Shown: one piece after another, positions 16,067-24,975 of the stretch | Position numbering within the stretch: position 1 is the stretch's first letter | Layout of the letters: the number at the start of each line of letters is the position of its first letter | NCBI GenBank assembly: GCA_022448485.1 | Contig: JAKUUI010000013.1 | Location: forward strand, 1 to 43,654 | Direction of reading: 5' to 3' | Length of the DNA stretch: 43,654 bases | Source of the DNA: SAR324 cluster bacterium | GTDB lineage: Bacteria; SAR324; NAC60-12 | Notes under the pieces: model-generated | The model's input: only the letters and a program-made list of their open reading frames with translations | Databases searched by the model: none | What the model was told of the DNA's origin: nothing | Position numbers and translations under genes: made by a program

Positions 16067-16858
16067 ATGTTAAAAGAATCTTTAATTGACAAACTTTGGG
16101 TTGCGCTTTTTCGTATTCCTCTAGTGAAAAATTTTTGGGCACGCAGTTATGAAGCAGTGCTCTTTGATCGCGTGCCTTGGACAAAGCTTAACAAACCGCT
16201 TCCAGAATGCAAAATAGCATTATTCACAACTGGTGGTATTCATTTGAAATCCGACGAAGCCTTTGATCTGGATGATCCACACGGAGACAGTTCATTTCGC
16301 CGAATTCCTCATGACGTTTCTCCGGAAGATTTAATAATAAAACATAAATATTATGATCACCGTGACGCAGACCGTGATCCAAATTTGATACTGCCTTTTG
16401 GGGTCTTACGTCAACTGCAAGCTGAAGGCAGAGTTGGTCGCTCCAACAAATATCATTACAGCTTCATGGGGCACATCGAAGAGCCACATCTAACGACTTT
16501 AATCCAAAAAAGTGCAGTTGATGCAGCAAAAGAAATTAAGCAGCAGAAAGTTGATATAGCCCTTTTGGTACCAGCCTGAGGTCTCTGCAACCAGACGGTC
16601 GGTCTGGTTCAACGTGAAGTAGAACGACAGGGCATTTCGACTGTAGGCATATCTATTGTCCGAAAGGTGACTGAGTCGGTCAAACCGCCACGTACCTACC
16701 ACTTGAAATACCCTTTCGGTCATGCCATGGGCGAAGCGTTCAATCTGCCTCAGCAAAAACAGATTTTTCGTGACTGCTTGGAAATACTGGAAACAGCAAC
16801 TGAGCCTGGAATAATCGTCGACAGCCCCTATCGCTGGAGAGGGCATCAGTTTGAATAA
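16067..16858 (+). CDS. Selenocysteine-containing GrdB/PrdB-family protein (in-frame UGA)
   Basis: An ordinary reading breaks this gene at TGA 16577-16579, but the frame continues without another stop to TAA at 16856-16858. Read through, it gives about 263 residues with LLVPA-U-GLCNQTVGLVQRE at Sec 171, the U-x-x-C site of the glycine/betaine/sarcosine/D-proline reductase selenoprotein B family. A hairpin with a GGUC loop lies 17 nt after the UGA. The N-terminal half has LFTTGGIHLK and an EDLIIKHKYYDHRDADRD segment typical of these proteins; the C-terminal half keeps YPFGHAMGEAFN and PYRWRG. No grdA, grdE or other reductase subunits adjoin, so a free-standing redox role is more likely than the full reductase complex. 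The start may be TTG 16064 or ATG 16067. Confidence 0.88.
16580..16609 (+). promoter_or_regulatory. Bacterial SECIS element of the GrdB/PrdB-like gene
   Basis: Within the coding mRNA, AACCAGAC (16589-16596) and GTCTGGTT (16602-16609) pair perfectly over 8 bp around the five-base loop GGTCG. The GG of the loop starts 18 nt after the UGA (17 nt between). A GGU(C) apical loop at that spacing is what SelB recognises in E. coli fdhF/fdnG SECIS elements. It explains why the UGA is decoded rather than read as stop. Confidence 0.85.
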
Positions 16859-16903
16859 TCTCTCTTGACTGTCAGCTACACAAGAAGTCCATAGCCTGAA
16901 AAC

Positions 16904-17545
16904 CTACTGCAACTCTGCTTTCCAGAGCCCTACTTGAAGTTGTTTAGCTTCATTTTCTGCAGCCAACAATTCTTCATGCTCTGGGGGTGGTTCGTTTTCC
17001 AGGAGATAAAATGACCAACCATTCCGGATTAACCATACATTTATGTTTGTATCACCAGTCCAGACCATGCCATCCAGCCGGAATAATTTTTCAGAGAAAT
17101 CATAATTGATTCTCACCTGCCTGTTGTAAAATATCTTCTGCATCTCAAAAGCTGCTTTTTTACGGAACCACTCGTTGTATTCCTTGCCGTGACTGATGGA
17201 AAGCTTTGGTGAAACATATTTTAACCAAACACGCACTTCCTGACGTGACAAATTCAGATTTTTCTTGGATAGTTTGAAGGTCCATTTACGATATTCTGAC
17301 CGGTTTTCAATACGAATCCACACGCTTTCAGAGTCAGTAACTCTACTAATAACTCCAATTAAAATATTTTCGCTGACAGTACGGAGAGGCTTTAACTTTT
17401 TCCTGTCATCCATCCGTCCGAAAAGTTTCTGACGAATCGTTTCGGTTTTAAAAAAACCTTCTTCCGCTCGGACTTCCAGGATCTGGCCACCCAAACTTCC
17501 AAATAAAAAGAAGATTGCCATCAACAATATTCTATAAAAACTCAT
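16904..17545 (-). CDS. Secreted staphylococcal-nuclease-like (SNase fold) protein, probably catalytically degenerate
   Basis: The 213-residue protein starts with a signal peptide (ILLMAIFFLFGSLGGQILEVRA). The rest follows the SNase pattern: GVISRVTDSESVWI for the strand that normally carries DGDT, a vRL-like strand EVRVWLKYVSPKL, the later Arg in KLFRLDG, and the C-terminal NINVWLIRNGWSFYLL and LLAAENEAKQLQVGLW. The two Arg residues are kept, but the Asp/Glu of D-x-P-E that bind Ca are replaced (SPK), so nuclease activity is doubtful. It may be an extracytoplasmic binding protein. Converges on the selenoprotein gene. Confidence 0.7.
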   Translation of the reverse strand: MSFYRILLMAIFFLFGSLGGQILEVRAEEGFFKTETIRQKLFGRMDDRKKLKPLRTVSENILIGVISRVTDSESVWIRIENRSEYRKWTFKLSKKNLNLSRQEVRVWLKYVSPKLSISHGKEYNEWFRKKAAFEMQKIFYNRQVRINYDFSEKLFRLDGMVWTGDTNINVWLIRNGWSFYLLENEPPPEHEELLAAENEAKQLQVGLWKAELQ

Positions 17546-17814
17546 TATTTTTTATAATTGCTCTTTGTTTTGAAATAGATCTGTCAAGTATCATGCCCAG
17601 AATACCATGATAATACCGCAAAATCTACCTGATTCGATCAAGATTGCAGTATAGATTTTTTTGAAGAATGAAAGACATGGTACTGGAGATGCAATAAGTT
17701 TGCATGTGTCACCACATTTCAGATAAAGTACACTAAATTCTTCGTTATTCTTAAGATCGGGACTGTGCTCTTTTCGCCCTCAAGGAGTGACGTAAAAGTG
17801 CACTTGCCGGTTTT

Positions 17815-20448
17815 ATGCTTTGTTTTTTCCCGCCAACCATGAGTCCTTTGCCTTCATCCACATTTTTCTCATCAATACACCAGCAATCAGTCTCTAGACC
17901 TAACTTAAACAGACTGTTTTTCTGTCTAATCAGGCATGGCATCTGTCTTACACTCTGGTTAATAGTATTTCTTATTTGCATACCTGTTCAAGGATTTTCG
18001 CAAAATGACCTGGATATTCCTCAACTTTCTATTCAGACACAATCCTACTTCCACAATCCTGAGACTGGAACGTACCTTTATCGCAATGCAAAAGTTGAGT
18101 GGGAGGGAATTATAGTTGAAAGCACAGAAATCAATTACCATCCGGAATCACATAAATTGACTGCAAGTGGATATGTCAGAGTAACAGAAGGAGAAATAGT
18201 TGCGGTGATGGATGAGTTGGAGATTAACGTCAAAGACGGCACAGGAATTTTCAGGGATACTATTGTTTATGATGCCTCAAACAAAGCGTATATGACTGCA
18301 AAAGAAGTGCGGAGATTGGGAGAAAACCACTATGTGGCAGAAATTTGCACATTCACGACTTGTAATCCCAAATCTCCGGCTTGGCAAATAACAGGTGGCA
18401 AAGTAAATTATTATACACAAAATTTCTCATCGTCCCATGCCACGACTTTAAGAATTGGCGGTGTTACAGCATTTTATTTTCCATTCATCTCCTGGCCGAC
18501 AGTGAAACGACGTCAATCCGGATTTCTTCCTCCAGAATATCTCATAGTCCGGAGTAGTGTCCGAAAATGGGACTTGGGCTACCGCTTCGGAATTCCATAC
18601 TTTTGGGCAATTGATCCGGAACAGGATTTGACACTGACTTATGACTGGGTGGAGAGACGAGGAACAGGATTGCGCATGGATTACCAATATGCATTGACCG
18701 AAGGAATGAGGGGTGGAATCAAATATCAGCAATTTTTTGAGCGTGATCCACGCGATCCAGAAAATGAATCTGGAAGTTTGAGTGCGGACGAGATAGAGTC
18801 AACAGACTTGCGTCCGAAACGCTTCAAGTTTGAATTTAACCACAACTTGCAGTTAGATGACCAGAGCCGCCTAATTTTTTCAGCCTTGGCTTACAGTGAC
18901 AGCCAGTTTCAAAAGGAATACGAACTGGTTGAAAACCCTAGTCTCACTGCTCAAAATCTTTCGGCAAGCATCAACCGGCAGTTTTCAAAAGGAAGTGTCA
19001 CACTTTCTGCGACTCAAATTCGCAAATTCGGTGAATTAGCTTTGCTGAACCGGAGAATTGCCTCACAAACACAAAACTCCCCTGTATTTACATTTCAATT
19101 TAGCGACATATTTTGGCGTTCTGGTGAAACGACATTGTCTCGTGGTATAAGTGGATCTATCGTTCGCTGGTATGAATTTCAAGGATCGAATGGAGAGGAA
19201 GTTTCTGTCACTCCGGAACTGAGTTTAGTTTTTCCGGTCTTTCGACATTTCGATGCCAGCCTTGGCATCAACGAAAGATATTCTCGCAGCAGATCTCGTG
19301 ATCCTAATGTCCCAGGAAGTGAAAAAGAAGTTGAATACCAAATTATGCATGGGAATGCACAAATAGGGACAACCCTGTCCCGGATTTTTTCGAGGGAATC
19401 CGGATTTTACAGCCGTCTCAAGCATTTGATCGGTACTACTCTGAAATACGATTACATTGAGGATGTTGAAGGATCGGGTGAAGCAACACGGAGGTTGACC
19501 ACATTACGATTGAATAACACGTTGCTTGCCAAACGGCGTTACTTTGAGAGAAGCGTAAAATTAACATCCCTCTCATTGGACAGAATGCGGCGAAATCATG
19601 TGGATGCCGTAATAATTCGTAAATTAGAACTAATTCAAGGTCAGGAATTTGGCTCAGAAAAATTATTTATGGAGCAGTTGGATAAGCTGTTTGGCGAAAC
19701 ATTCAGTGCTCAACAAAAAGACAGCATTCTGACTTATACTGAAAAAGGCGTGGCCCCGCTATTGAGCAGTCAAGCCCGCGGCCAAACTCGTGAAGGAAAA
19801 ACCTGGACTCTGGCAAGTTTGAACTTTGTTCAGCATTACGATTTCCTAAAAAAAGATCCGTACTTTCGACCAATAGGTGAGGCAATTAAAGGCAATGAGA
19901 CCGAGTCAGGCCAACCATCTTGCAGTCGGACAGGATGTCCACTGTTACCTCTTCGGACTTCATTGACATTCAACCCAGGACCGGGTTTTTCTATAAGTTA
20001 TTTCAATCGGTATCACCATCAAATACGCCAAGTAGTGGAATATTCTGCAGGCATGAGTTTCAACGCGAGCGCGCACAACAAAGCATCGGTGAATTTCAGG
20101 AAAAACGAGTTTGCCTACCAAACTCCATATGGGAATGATGTTGCGGCAGCAAACACGTTTGGCTTCGGCAATAGCTTTGAAGCAAGTGATGAACTGGCTT
20201 TTGGATTTTCCGGAAATGTCAATTTAGATGCTGACAGCACCGCCTTTCGACGTCGCCTGACTTCAACCGTTTTCACTTTGGATTACCGTCCAGACTGCTG
20301 GAACATTCGGCTTGCCCTGACAGAAAATGTTGGCAAAACAACAACCAGCAGCGGACGAGAAAAAGAATACATTGACCGGACTCTTTATGCCTACATTAAC
20401 TTGGGCGGAGTTAGGATTAAGGAGCAGGCTTATACGTACTTGGAATAG
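17815..20448 (+). CDS. lptD: LPS-assembly protein LptD (OstA)
   Basis: The 877-residue outer-membrane protein inserts LPS into the outer leaflet together with LptE. A hydrophobic signal segment LTLWLIVFLICIPVQGFS lies about 45-62 residues in; the start at 17815 is the first ATG after an in-frame TGA, and a later ATG at 17839 is possible. The periplasmic OstA beta-jellyroll follows (LYRNAKVEWEGIIVESTEI). The barrel start is clear (FYFPFISWPTVKRRQSGFLPPEY). Paired Cys residues occur in CTFTTCNP and near the end (PSCSRTGCPL, RPDCWNIRLAL), matching the disulfide pattern of LptD. A barrel protein gene follows 5 bp later. Confidence 0.9.
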   Translation: MLCFFPPTMSPLPSSTFFSSIHQQSVSRPNLNRLFFCLIRHGICLTLWLIVFLICIPVQGFSQNDLDIPQLSIQTQSYFHNPETGTYLYRNAKVEWEGIIVESTEINYHPESHKLTASGYVRVTEGEIVAVMDELEINVKDGTGIFRDTIVYDASNKAYMTAKEVRRLGENHYVAEICTFTTCNPKSPAWQITGGKVNYYTQNFSSSHATTLRIGGVTAFYFPFISWPTVKRRQSGFLPPEYLIVRSSVRKWDLGYRFGIPYFWAIDPEQDLTLTYDWVERRGTGLRMDYQYALTEGMRGGIKYQQFFERDPRDPENESGSLSADEIESTDLRPKRFKFEFNHNLQLDDQSRLIFSALAYSDSQFQKEYELVENPSLTAQNLSASINRQFSKGSVTLSATQIRKFGELALLNRRIASQTQNSPVFTFQFSDIFWRSGETTLSRGISGSIVRWYEFQGSNGEEVSVTPELSLVFPVFRHFDASLGINERYSRSRSRDPNVPGSEKEVEYQIMHGNAQIGTTLSRIFSRESGFYSRLKHLIGTTLKYDYIEDVEGSGEATRRLTTLRLNNTLLAKRRYFERSVKLTSLSLDRMRRNHVDAVIIRKLELIQGQEFGSEKLFMEQLDKLFGETFSAQQKDSILTYTEKGVAPLLSSQARGQTREGKTWTLASLNFVQHYDFLKKDPYFRPIGEAIKGNETESGQPSCSRTGCPLLPLRTSLTFNPGPGFSISYFNRYHHQIRQVVEYSAGMSFNASAHNKASVNFRKNEFAYQTPYGNDVAAANTFGFGNSFEASDELAFGFSGNVNLDADSTAFRRRLTSTVFTLDYRPDCWNIRLALTENVGKTTTSSGREKEYIDRTLYAYINLGGVRIKEQAYTYLE

Positions 20449-20452
20449 TGAA

Positions 20453-21202
20453 ATGAAAAATTACGATTACACAGTAAATTTAAGAAAAGAAATTTTTAAG
20501 TATCTCTTCAAGACCATTTGGTTTTTATTGGTACTACTCTATTTTATTGTTTTTGTAGGTGAAAGCTACGGACAAGAAGCTGTTTCTTCTGAATTCAGTG
20601 AAATGAATGAACACGGTCTTGAATCACGGACAGCAACACGGGAACCTGATTTTTTTGTTTCCGGAACTCCTTTTCAATGGACAGGATTCTATTTTGGTGT
20701 TGGGTTCCGCAAAGTCGGGCTAAAAGTTGCAAACGATGTGATCATTTCTGATTCGGATAGCGAGGCTAACGGAATAGGCGTTAACTTGGGATATTTTTGG
20801 GAGGAACAGGTTGTAGAATTTGAAAGACAAAACTCGATAATTGAGCATACCAATTCTTTAAATTATGAAGGTAAATCCGGACAAAGATTGGAAGTAATTC
20901 AGAACAATTTCTGGTATTCTCAGTATCCAAAAATCAGTCGTAACTTTTATTTACACTATGGCATTGGAGTGCAATTTACCAAAACGCGCTTTGCAGCCAC
21001 AGGGAGTGACGAGTCTTATGTAAATGAAATTGCACTAGGAGTTGAAACTGGCGCCTCTTATTTTGTCAGCTCTAATTTATTATTATATTATCGATTTTCG
21101 CTTGGTCAACATGTTCCCTTTCTCACCACCTCAGGTTCCAGTCCTTTTTTGAAACAGAGTCAACTTCACACAATTTACCTGAATTCCTACTTCCCTCTTT
21201 GA
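20453..21202 (+). CDS. Predicted outer-membrane beta-barrel protein, ~249 aa
   Basis: The ATG is 5 nt after the lptD stop, so the pair is probably co-transcribed. A signal segment (TIWFLLVLLYFIVFVGESYG) precedes an acidic linker and then alternating strands rich in aromatic residues: QWTGFYFGVGFRKVGL, IGVNLGYFWEEQVVEFE, RNFYLHYGIGVQF, LLLYYRFSLGQH, ending LHTIYLNSYFPL with a terminal aromatic-hydrophobic residue. The pattern suggests a small eight-strand-like barrel such as an OmpA/OmpW-type or lipid A-modifying protein. No specific family is assigned. Its stop is 8 bp from the convergent regulator's stop. Confidence 0.65.
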   Translation: MKNYDYTVNLRKEIFKYLFKTIWFLLVLLYFIVFVGESYGQEAVSSEFSEMNEHGLESRTATREPDFFVSGTPFQWTGFYFGVGFRKVGLKVANDVIISDSDSEANGIGVNLGYFWEEQVVEFERQNSIIEHTNSLNYEGKSGQRLEVIQNNFWYSQYPKISRNFYLHYGIGVQFTKTRFAATGSDESYVNEIALGVETGASYFVSSNLLLYYRFSLGQHVPFLTTSGSSPFLKQSQLHTIYLNSYFPL

Positions 21203-21210
21203 CTTGTTTT

Positions 21211-22761
21211 TCAAATTTTCAGATTTTTCCCACGATAATCTGTGACCAGTTGTTTAAGTCTTTTATTCAGAAGCTCTTCCTGCTCTTCCCTTATATAAAC
21301 ACTGGGCGGTACAGTTCGTTCCGAACATTGACTATTTTCCAGTGGGCAACGTTCACATGTTTGGTTAACTTCGATGACTGGAATTTGAGGATCGTTTAAG
21401 AATTTAACTTTTCTTTTTAAAGCATTATCCACCCTCAATCCGAGTGAAACGCAGCGGTTCATTTTCGTGCGCAAACGTAAAGAATGTGCAATGGAAATAA
21501 ATAGAACCTCGTCTCCACTTTCCATAAACTTAGCCCTCTGTGCACGAATAAGTATTTTTTTGAAATCACCGTTTTGCCGTTTTCCTTCTAAAACTTGAAG
21601 TAACGACACCGGTAGCCAACGGCGGCAATAATGCTCTTTCAAACGTACACCGCTGGGCACCAAAGTTCTAGGCATGTTCAGTTCCTTGGTCAGTTGGATT
21701 TCATTTCTTCCGACCAAATGTTCAAAACGCAAATAATGCAACTCTGTGATTTTGAAAATTCCCGGAAGAATCTGACTTAGACGGTGCAAAAACGTTTCTG
21801 GAGTTACTGCGTGGCGATTCAGCAACTCAAGAATTGAGTCTCCATTCCAAGTTTCTGATTGAAATAATTCTTGAACTTCTTCCTTTGCCTGGAAACGGTT
21901 GATCATCAAAGCTCCGGCAAAATAAGAGGCTCTAAAATTGTCCATTACCTGATCAAAGGAATCAAAATTTTTTCGGGGAGAAGTCCTGAGACGCTCGCGG
22001 ATTTTTAATTCGGAATATCCAATTTGTAAAGCCATTGAGTAGACGTGCTGGGATGGAGCAAGCTGATCATTTAATAATAATTGTGAGGGCTTGCCCGGTA
22101 AAAAAATAAATCTCTGCCCTGTCAATTCCGGATATTCCGAAAAATCGGCAACTCTTGCCTCTACTGAGTGAAGTTGATGGAGCGTTTCTATCAATTCTTC
22201 AGGTGTCGGTGGAGGAAAGCGGATCCACTTCTGCTCACGTGCAAACTGCTCAGCCAACTCTTCAACATCCTCAAAATAATTGTTGTGCATTTCTTGATAG
22301 GCACGCAAAGATGCCAAAAAGAATTGCTCAACATTCATGTCATACGCCCTTGAAATTTCCATTAACGTGGTGATAAGTGCAGCCGCTTTCTTGGGTGATG
22401 CTGTGAAAAGTTCCATCACATTTTCGAATGTGATCCCAAAAAGCTGAAAAGGAAACGAACCAAGAACTGACGAAGAAAAAAACAGTTCCGACATTTGACC
22501 TAGCCGGCCAGTCATGCTGATGGAAACTAAATCATCATAATTAACACCCAATCCTTCAGCCAGCAGCATTATTTTTTCAGCTTTTGGATATTTTTTCCCC
22601 TTTTCTATTTCATTAATATAAGATGCAGATAACCCGGTGAGTGAGGAGAGTTGCTTCAATCCAAGACCTTTTTCTTGCCTAAAATTGCGGAGTTTCATCC
22701 CAATAATATACTGCAAATTCAGCTTTCCTGCGGCAGAAGTCTGCTCTTTTTTATTCAGCAT
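21211..22761 (-). CDS. XRE-family regulator, ScfR/RamB-like, with C-terminal cysteine cluster
   Basis: The 516-residue protein has an N-terminal HTH (MKLRNFRQEKGLGLKQLSSL, ASYINEIEKGKKYPKAEKI) and a long helical ligand domain. The middle matches the short-chain acyl-CoA-responsive regulator group, whose peptidase-M78-like region here is ARVADFSEYPELTGQRF and LRTSPRKNFDSFDQVMDNFR. The C-terminus has CERCPLENSQCSER, a cluster that could bind metal or a Fe-S centre. These regulators commonly sit beside acyl-CoA genes, which fits its neighbours: a CoA-transferase and MaoC gene read in the same direction. It is the last gene of that leftward run. The ligand is an inference. Confidence 0.7.
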   Translation of the reverse strand: MLNKKEQTSAAGKLNLQYIIGMKLRNFRQEKGLGLKQLSSLTGLSASYINEIEKGKKYPKAEKIMLLAEGLGVNYDDLVSISMTGRLGQMSELFFSSSVLGSFPFQLFGITFENVMELFTASPKKAAALITTLMEISRAYDMNVEQFFLASLRAYQEMHNNYFEDVEELAEQFAREQKWIRFPPPTPEELIETLHQLHSVEARVADFSEYPELTGQRFIFLPGKPSQLLLNDQLAPSQHVYSMALQIGYSELKIRERLRTSPRKNFDSFDQVMDNFRASYFAGALMINRFQAKEEVQELFQSETWNGDSILELLNRHAVTPETFLHRLSQILPGIFKITELHYLRFEHLVGRNEIQLTKELNMPRTLVPSGVRLKEHYCRRWLPVSLLQVLEGKRQNGDFKKILIRAQRAKFMESGDEVLFISIAHSLRLRTKMNRCVSLGLRVDNALKRKVKFLNDPQIPVIEVNQTCERCPLENSQCSERTVPPSVYIREEQEELLNKRLKQLVTDYRGKNLKI

Positions 22762-22772
22762 TTCTTCACCAA

Positions 22773-23969
22773 CTATTTAGTTTTATTGTCTGCACAAACT
22801 CCGGCATTTTTTAGTTTTTTAATTTGTTCCAAAGTATATCCGAGTTCTTTCAAGACAATATCCGTTTGCTTGCCAAGCTCTACTCCAACGTGCCGATATT
22901 CTGGTTTGCATGCAGAAAACTTGAACGGTGATGCAATTTGTTTTCGAGACGAACCATCCTGAACCGGAACATCCTTAATCATTTCTCTGTCTTTAAACTG
23001 CTGGTGTTCCATTGCTTCCGGAAATTCCAAAACCAGTTCAACGCACGCATCACAATAGGCAAAAGCAGATTCCCATTCAGACCAGGTACGTTCCAAAAAG
23101 CGTTTCCGAAGAATTCCCTTTAGCATCTTTTGTGCTTCCAGATCAGTCAATGATGTTTGAAGCAAAGTTTCCGGCAGTTCCATCGCATGAATCAATGCAG
23201 CAAAAAATTGCGTTTCCAAACTACTTACAGAAACCCAGCGTCCATCTTGCGTCTGATAATAATCGTAAAACGTTCCACCATTGAGCCATGTCGATTCCGG
23301 TTCTGCTCCCGGACCTCCGGCCAACCAATTTGCACCCTCAAAAACATTCATGCTGAACATTGCATCTGCCATGCTGATATCTATGGACTGGCCTTCTCCT
23401 GTCTGTTGACGGTGAACTACGGCTGCCAAAATTCCCATAACAACATGATACGAACCTCCTGCAATATCCGCAACCTGTATACCTAATGGCACAGGTGATT
23501 CATTTTTTCGACGACTGTAATTACTGACTCCGGAAAGGGCAAGATAATTGAGGTCATGTCCGGCACGGTTCCGGTAAACTCCTGTTTGTCCGTATCCGGT
23601 GAGAGAACAAAATATAAGTGCAGGGTTGTGTCTGCGGAGTTCCTCATAATCCAACCCGAGTCGCTTCATCACCCCAGGCCGGAATTGTTCCAAAACTATA
23701 TCATATTTATTGACCAGTTGTTGGACTATTTTAACAGCATCAGGATGTTTCAGGTTTAAACCAATCGAGAGTTTGGAGCGATTGAGTGTCTCATGAGTTC
23801 CTGATCCACCTTTAATTTGTGTCGGTAGCATTCTTACTAAATCCGGGCGTGTGGGAGATTCCACCCGTAAAACTACTGCCCCTAAATCAGCCAACATCAT
23901 TGAAGCGAATGGCCCCGGCAACAACGTGGAAAAATCAAGAATTTTCAATGAGGAAAGGGGAGCTGGCAT
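22773..23969 (-). CDS. CaiB/BaiF-superfamily protein, AMACR-like (alpha-methylacyl-CoA racemase)
   Basis: The 398-residue protein is a class III CoA-transferase fold (LKILDFSTLLPGPFASMMLADLGAVV, YDIVLEQFRPGVMKRLGLDY, LIFCSLTGYGQTG). The segment RAGHDLNYLALSG is the racemase signature with catalytic His, and VADIAGGSYHVVMG carries the Asp. These favour a 2-methylacyl-CoA racemase over a CoA transferase, as used in branched-chain and sterol side-chain oxidation. The start is one base from the stop of maoC upstream, so the two are one transcription unit. Substrate is an inference. Confidence 0.82.
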   Translation of the reverse strand: MPAPLSSLKILDFSTLLPGPFASMMLADLGAVVLRVESPTRPDLVRMLPTQIKGGSGTHETLNRSKLSIGLNLKHPDAVKIVQQLVNKYDIVLEQFRPGVMKRLGLDYEELRRHNPALIFCSLTGYGQTGVYRNRAGHDLNYLALSGVSNYSRRKNESPVPLGIQVADIAGGSYHVVMGILAAVVHRQQTGEGQSIDISMADAMFSMNVFEGANWLAGGPGAEPESTWLNGGTFYDYYQTQDGRWVSVSSLETQFFAALIHAMELPETLLQTSLTDLEAQKMLKGILRKRFLERTWSEWESAFAYCDACVELVLEFPEAMEHQQFKDREMIKDVPVQDGSSRKQIASPFKFSACKPEYRHVGVELGKQTDIVLKELGYTLEQIKKLKNAGVCADNKTK

Positions 23970-23970
23970 A

Positions 23971-24387
23971 TTAATCCAAAGCTACCACAGCTTCAGCAAC
24001 AATGGTCTGTGCCTGTGGGGTGTCCGTCTGCAGTTCAAGGCGCACAAGTTTTTCTCTGTCTACTACAAATATTTCAATAAATTTTCCAGTACTGGTCACA
24101 CTTTCGTCAATATGATTCGTTGCTGCGAAACGATTTTTCCTGCTTCTGAGAGCAGGCTGCGGTACCCAGTTGGTGAGCAACCTGACAAGAAATCCTGTCG
24201 AAAACATCCCCTGTACAATCACTTCATCCAGTCCGGATAATTTTGCAAAATCAATATCCACATGAATAGGATTATGGCCTCCAGAAGCTCCAAAATAGAG
24301 TGCCAGAGTATACCTGGTTAGAGGTGGTATGGTCAGTGCGGGAATTTCATCTCCTACTTTCAGAGAATCAAGTGTCAAAAGTCGCAT
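23971..24387 (-). CDS. MaoC-domain (R-hydratase-like) protein with altered active site
   Basis: The 138-residue hotdog protein is a MaoC-type hydratase half (LKVGDEIPALTIPPLTRYT, FAKLSGLDEVIVQGMFSTGF, LRSRKNRFAATNHI, AEAVVALD). The expected catalytic signature SGDxNPxH reads SGGHNPIH, so the catalytic Asp is Gly, although the His is kept. The following AHGM-like turn is VQGM. These changes suggest a weak or inactive enzyme. The start at MRLLTLDS (ATG 24385-24387) is preferred over the longer frame, which merely runs through the decayed upstream gene. It ends one base before the racemase-like gene. Confidence 0.8.
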   Translation of the reverse strand: MRLLTLDSLKVGDEIPALTIPPLTRYTLALYFGASGGHNPIHVDIDFAKLSGLDEVIVQGMFSTGFLVRLLTNWVPQPALRSRKNRFAATNHIDESVTSTGKFIEIFVVDREKLVRLELQTDTPQAQTIVAEAVVALD

Positions 24388-24397
24388 GTTTTTTTCA

Positions 24398-24829
24398 TTA
24401 ATGACGAAATATATAATTGGTGCGGGTTTTGGCGATAGTTTCTTCATTCTGATTAGTGACAGTGTTATCAGAAATCACGAACCACAAGGCTCCTTCTTTT
24501 TTATCTATGATATCAGTAATTTTTTGTAGACAGTAATTTTATCACCAGCATAAATAGGCGCGTAGTATGTGAAATTTTCTTCTCCGTCCAGAAATTTTTC
24601 GAGTGTCTCGCCTAAAAAAGTCATAAATTCCTCCAAATCAAATGCGTCTATTTCCAGCATAAAAGTAAAAGTTGGATTGGCCAGCAACTCTGGAGGTTCA
24701 GCAGCTTTTGCAGCATCCGTAAATGTATATATACATATGTTCCCGAAGAGCTTTTGCTATAATTTAAGCGGTCCCTCCTCAACAGTCATCTTTTACGGGA
24801 AGAAATTCATGGCCAATATGTTTTTGTCA
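24398..24829 (-). pseudogene. Decayed MaoC N-terminal-like (FAS1-type dehydratase) gene
   Basis: Fragments of one protein lie in order but in different frames. HIGHEFLPVK (24791-24820) is followed after a one-base shift by MTVEEGPLKL, then a TAG at 24757-24759, then TFTDAAKAAEPPELLANPTF and the run to TVYKKL ending in a second stop at 24505-24507. A further shift continues as DKKEGALWFVI and TVTNQNEETIAKTR to TAA at 24398-24400. Pieces such as LANPTF and APIYAGDKI are typical of the partner half of two-protein MaoC hydratases. At least three lesions make a functional product unlikely. Its decay leaves the intact but altered partner next door without a mate. Confidence 0.8.
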
Positions 24830-24975
24830 ATTATGTTTTTTACTGATCACTTTGTGATGCAATTACATATGAATGAATTTTTTTATCATGCTGCAGTTAG
24901 TTTTTTCTATAAGGATGAAAAAAAATTTTAACCTTGCCTTGTTTTACTGTCAACGACAAACGTTTTTTGAATCTA

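Noticed and set aside
16067-16579. GrdB/PrdB-like gene as a truncated or frameshifted pseudogene
   Set aside because: The frame is continuous after the TGA, the protein family expects Cys/Sec at this position, and a SECIS hairpin with GGUC follows at the standard distance.
24718-24745. Palindrome ATGTATATATACAT as an operator
   Set aside because: It lies inside the decayed MaoC gene and is an AT alternation that arises easily by chance.
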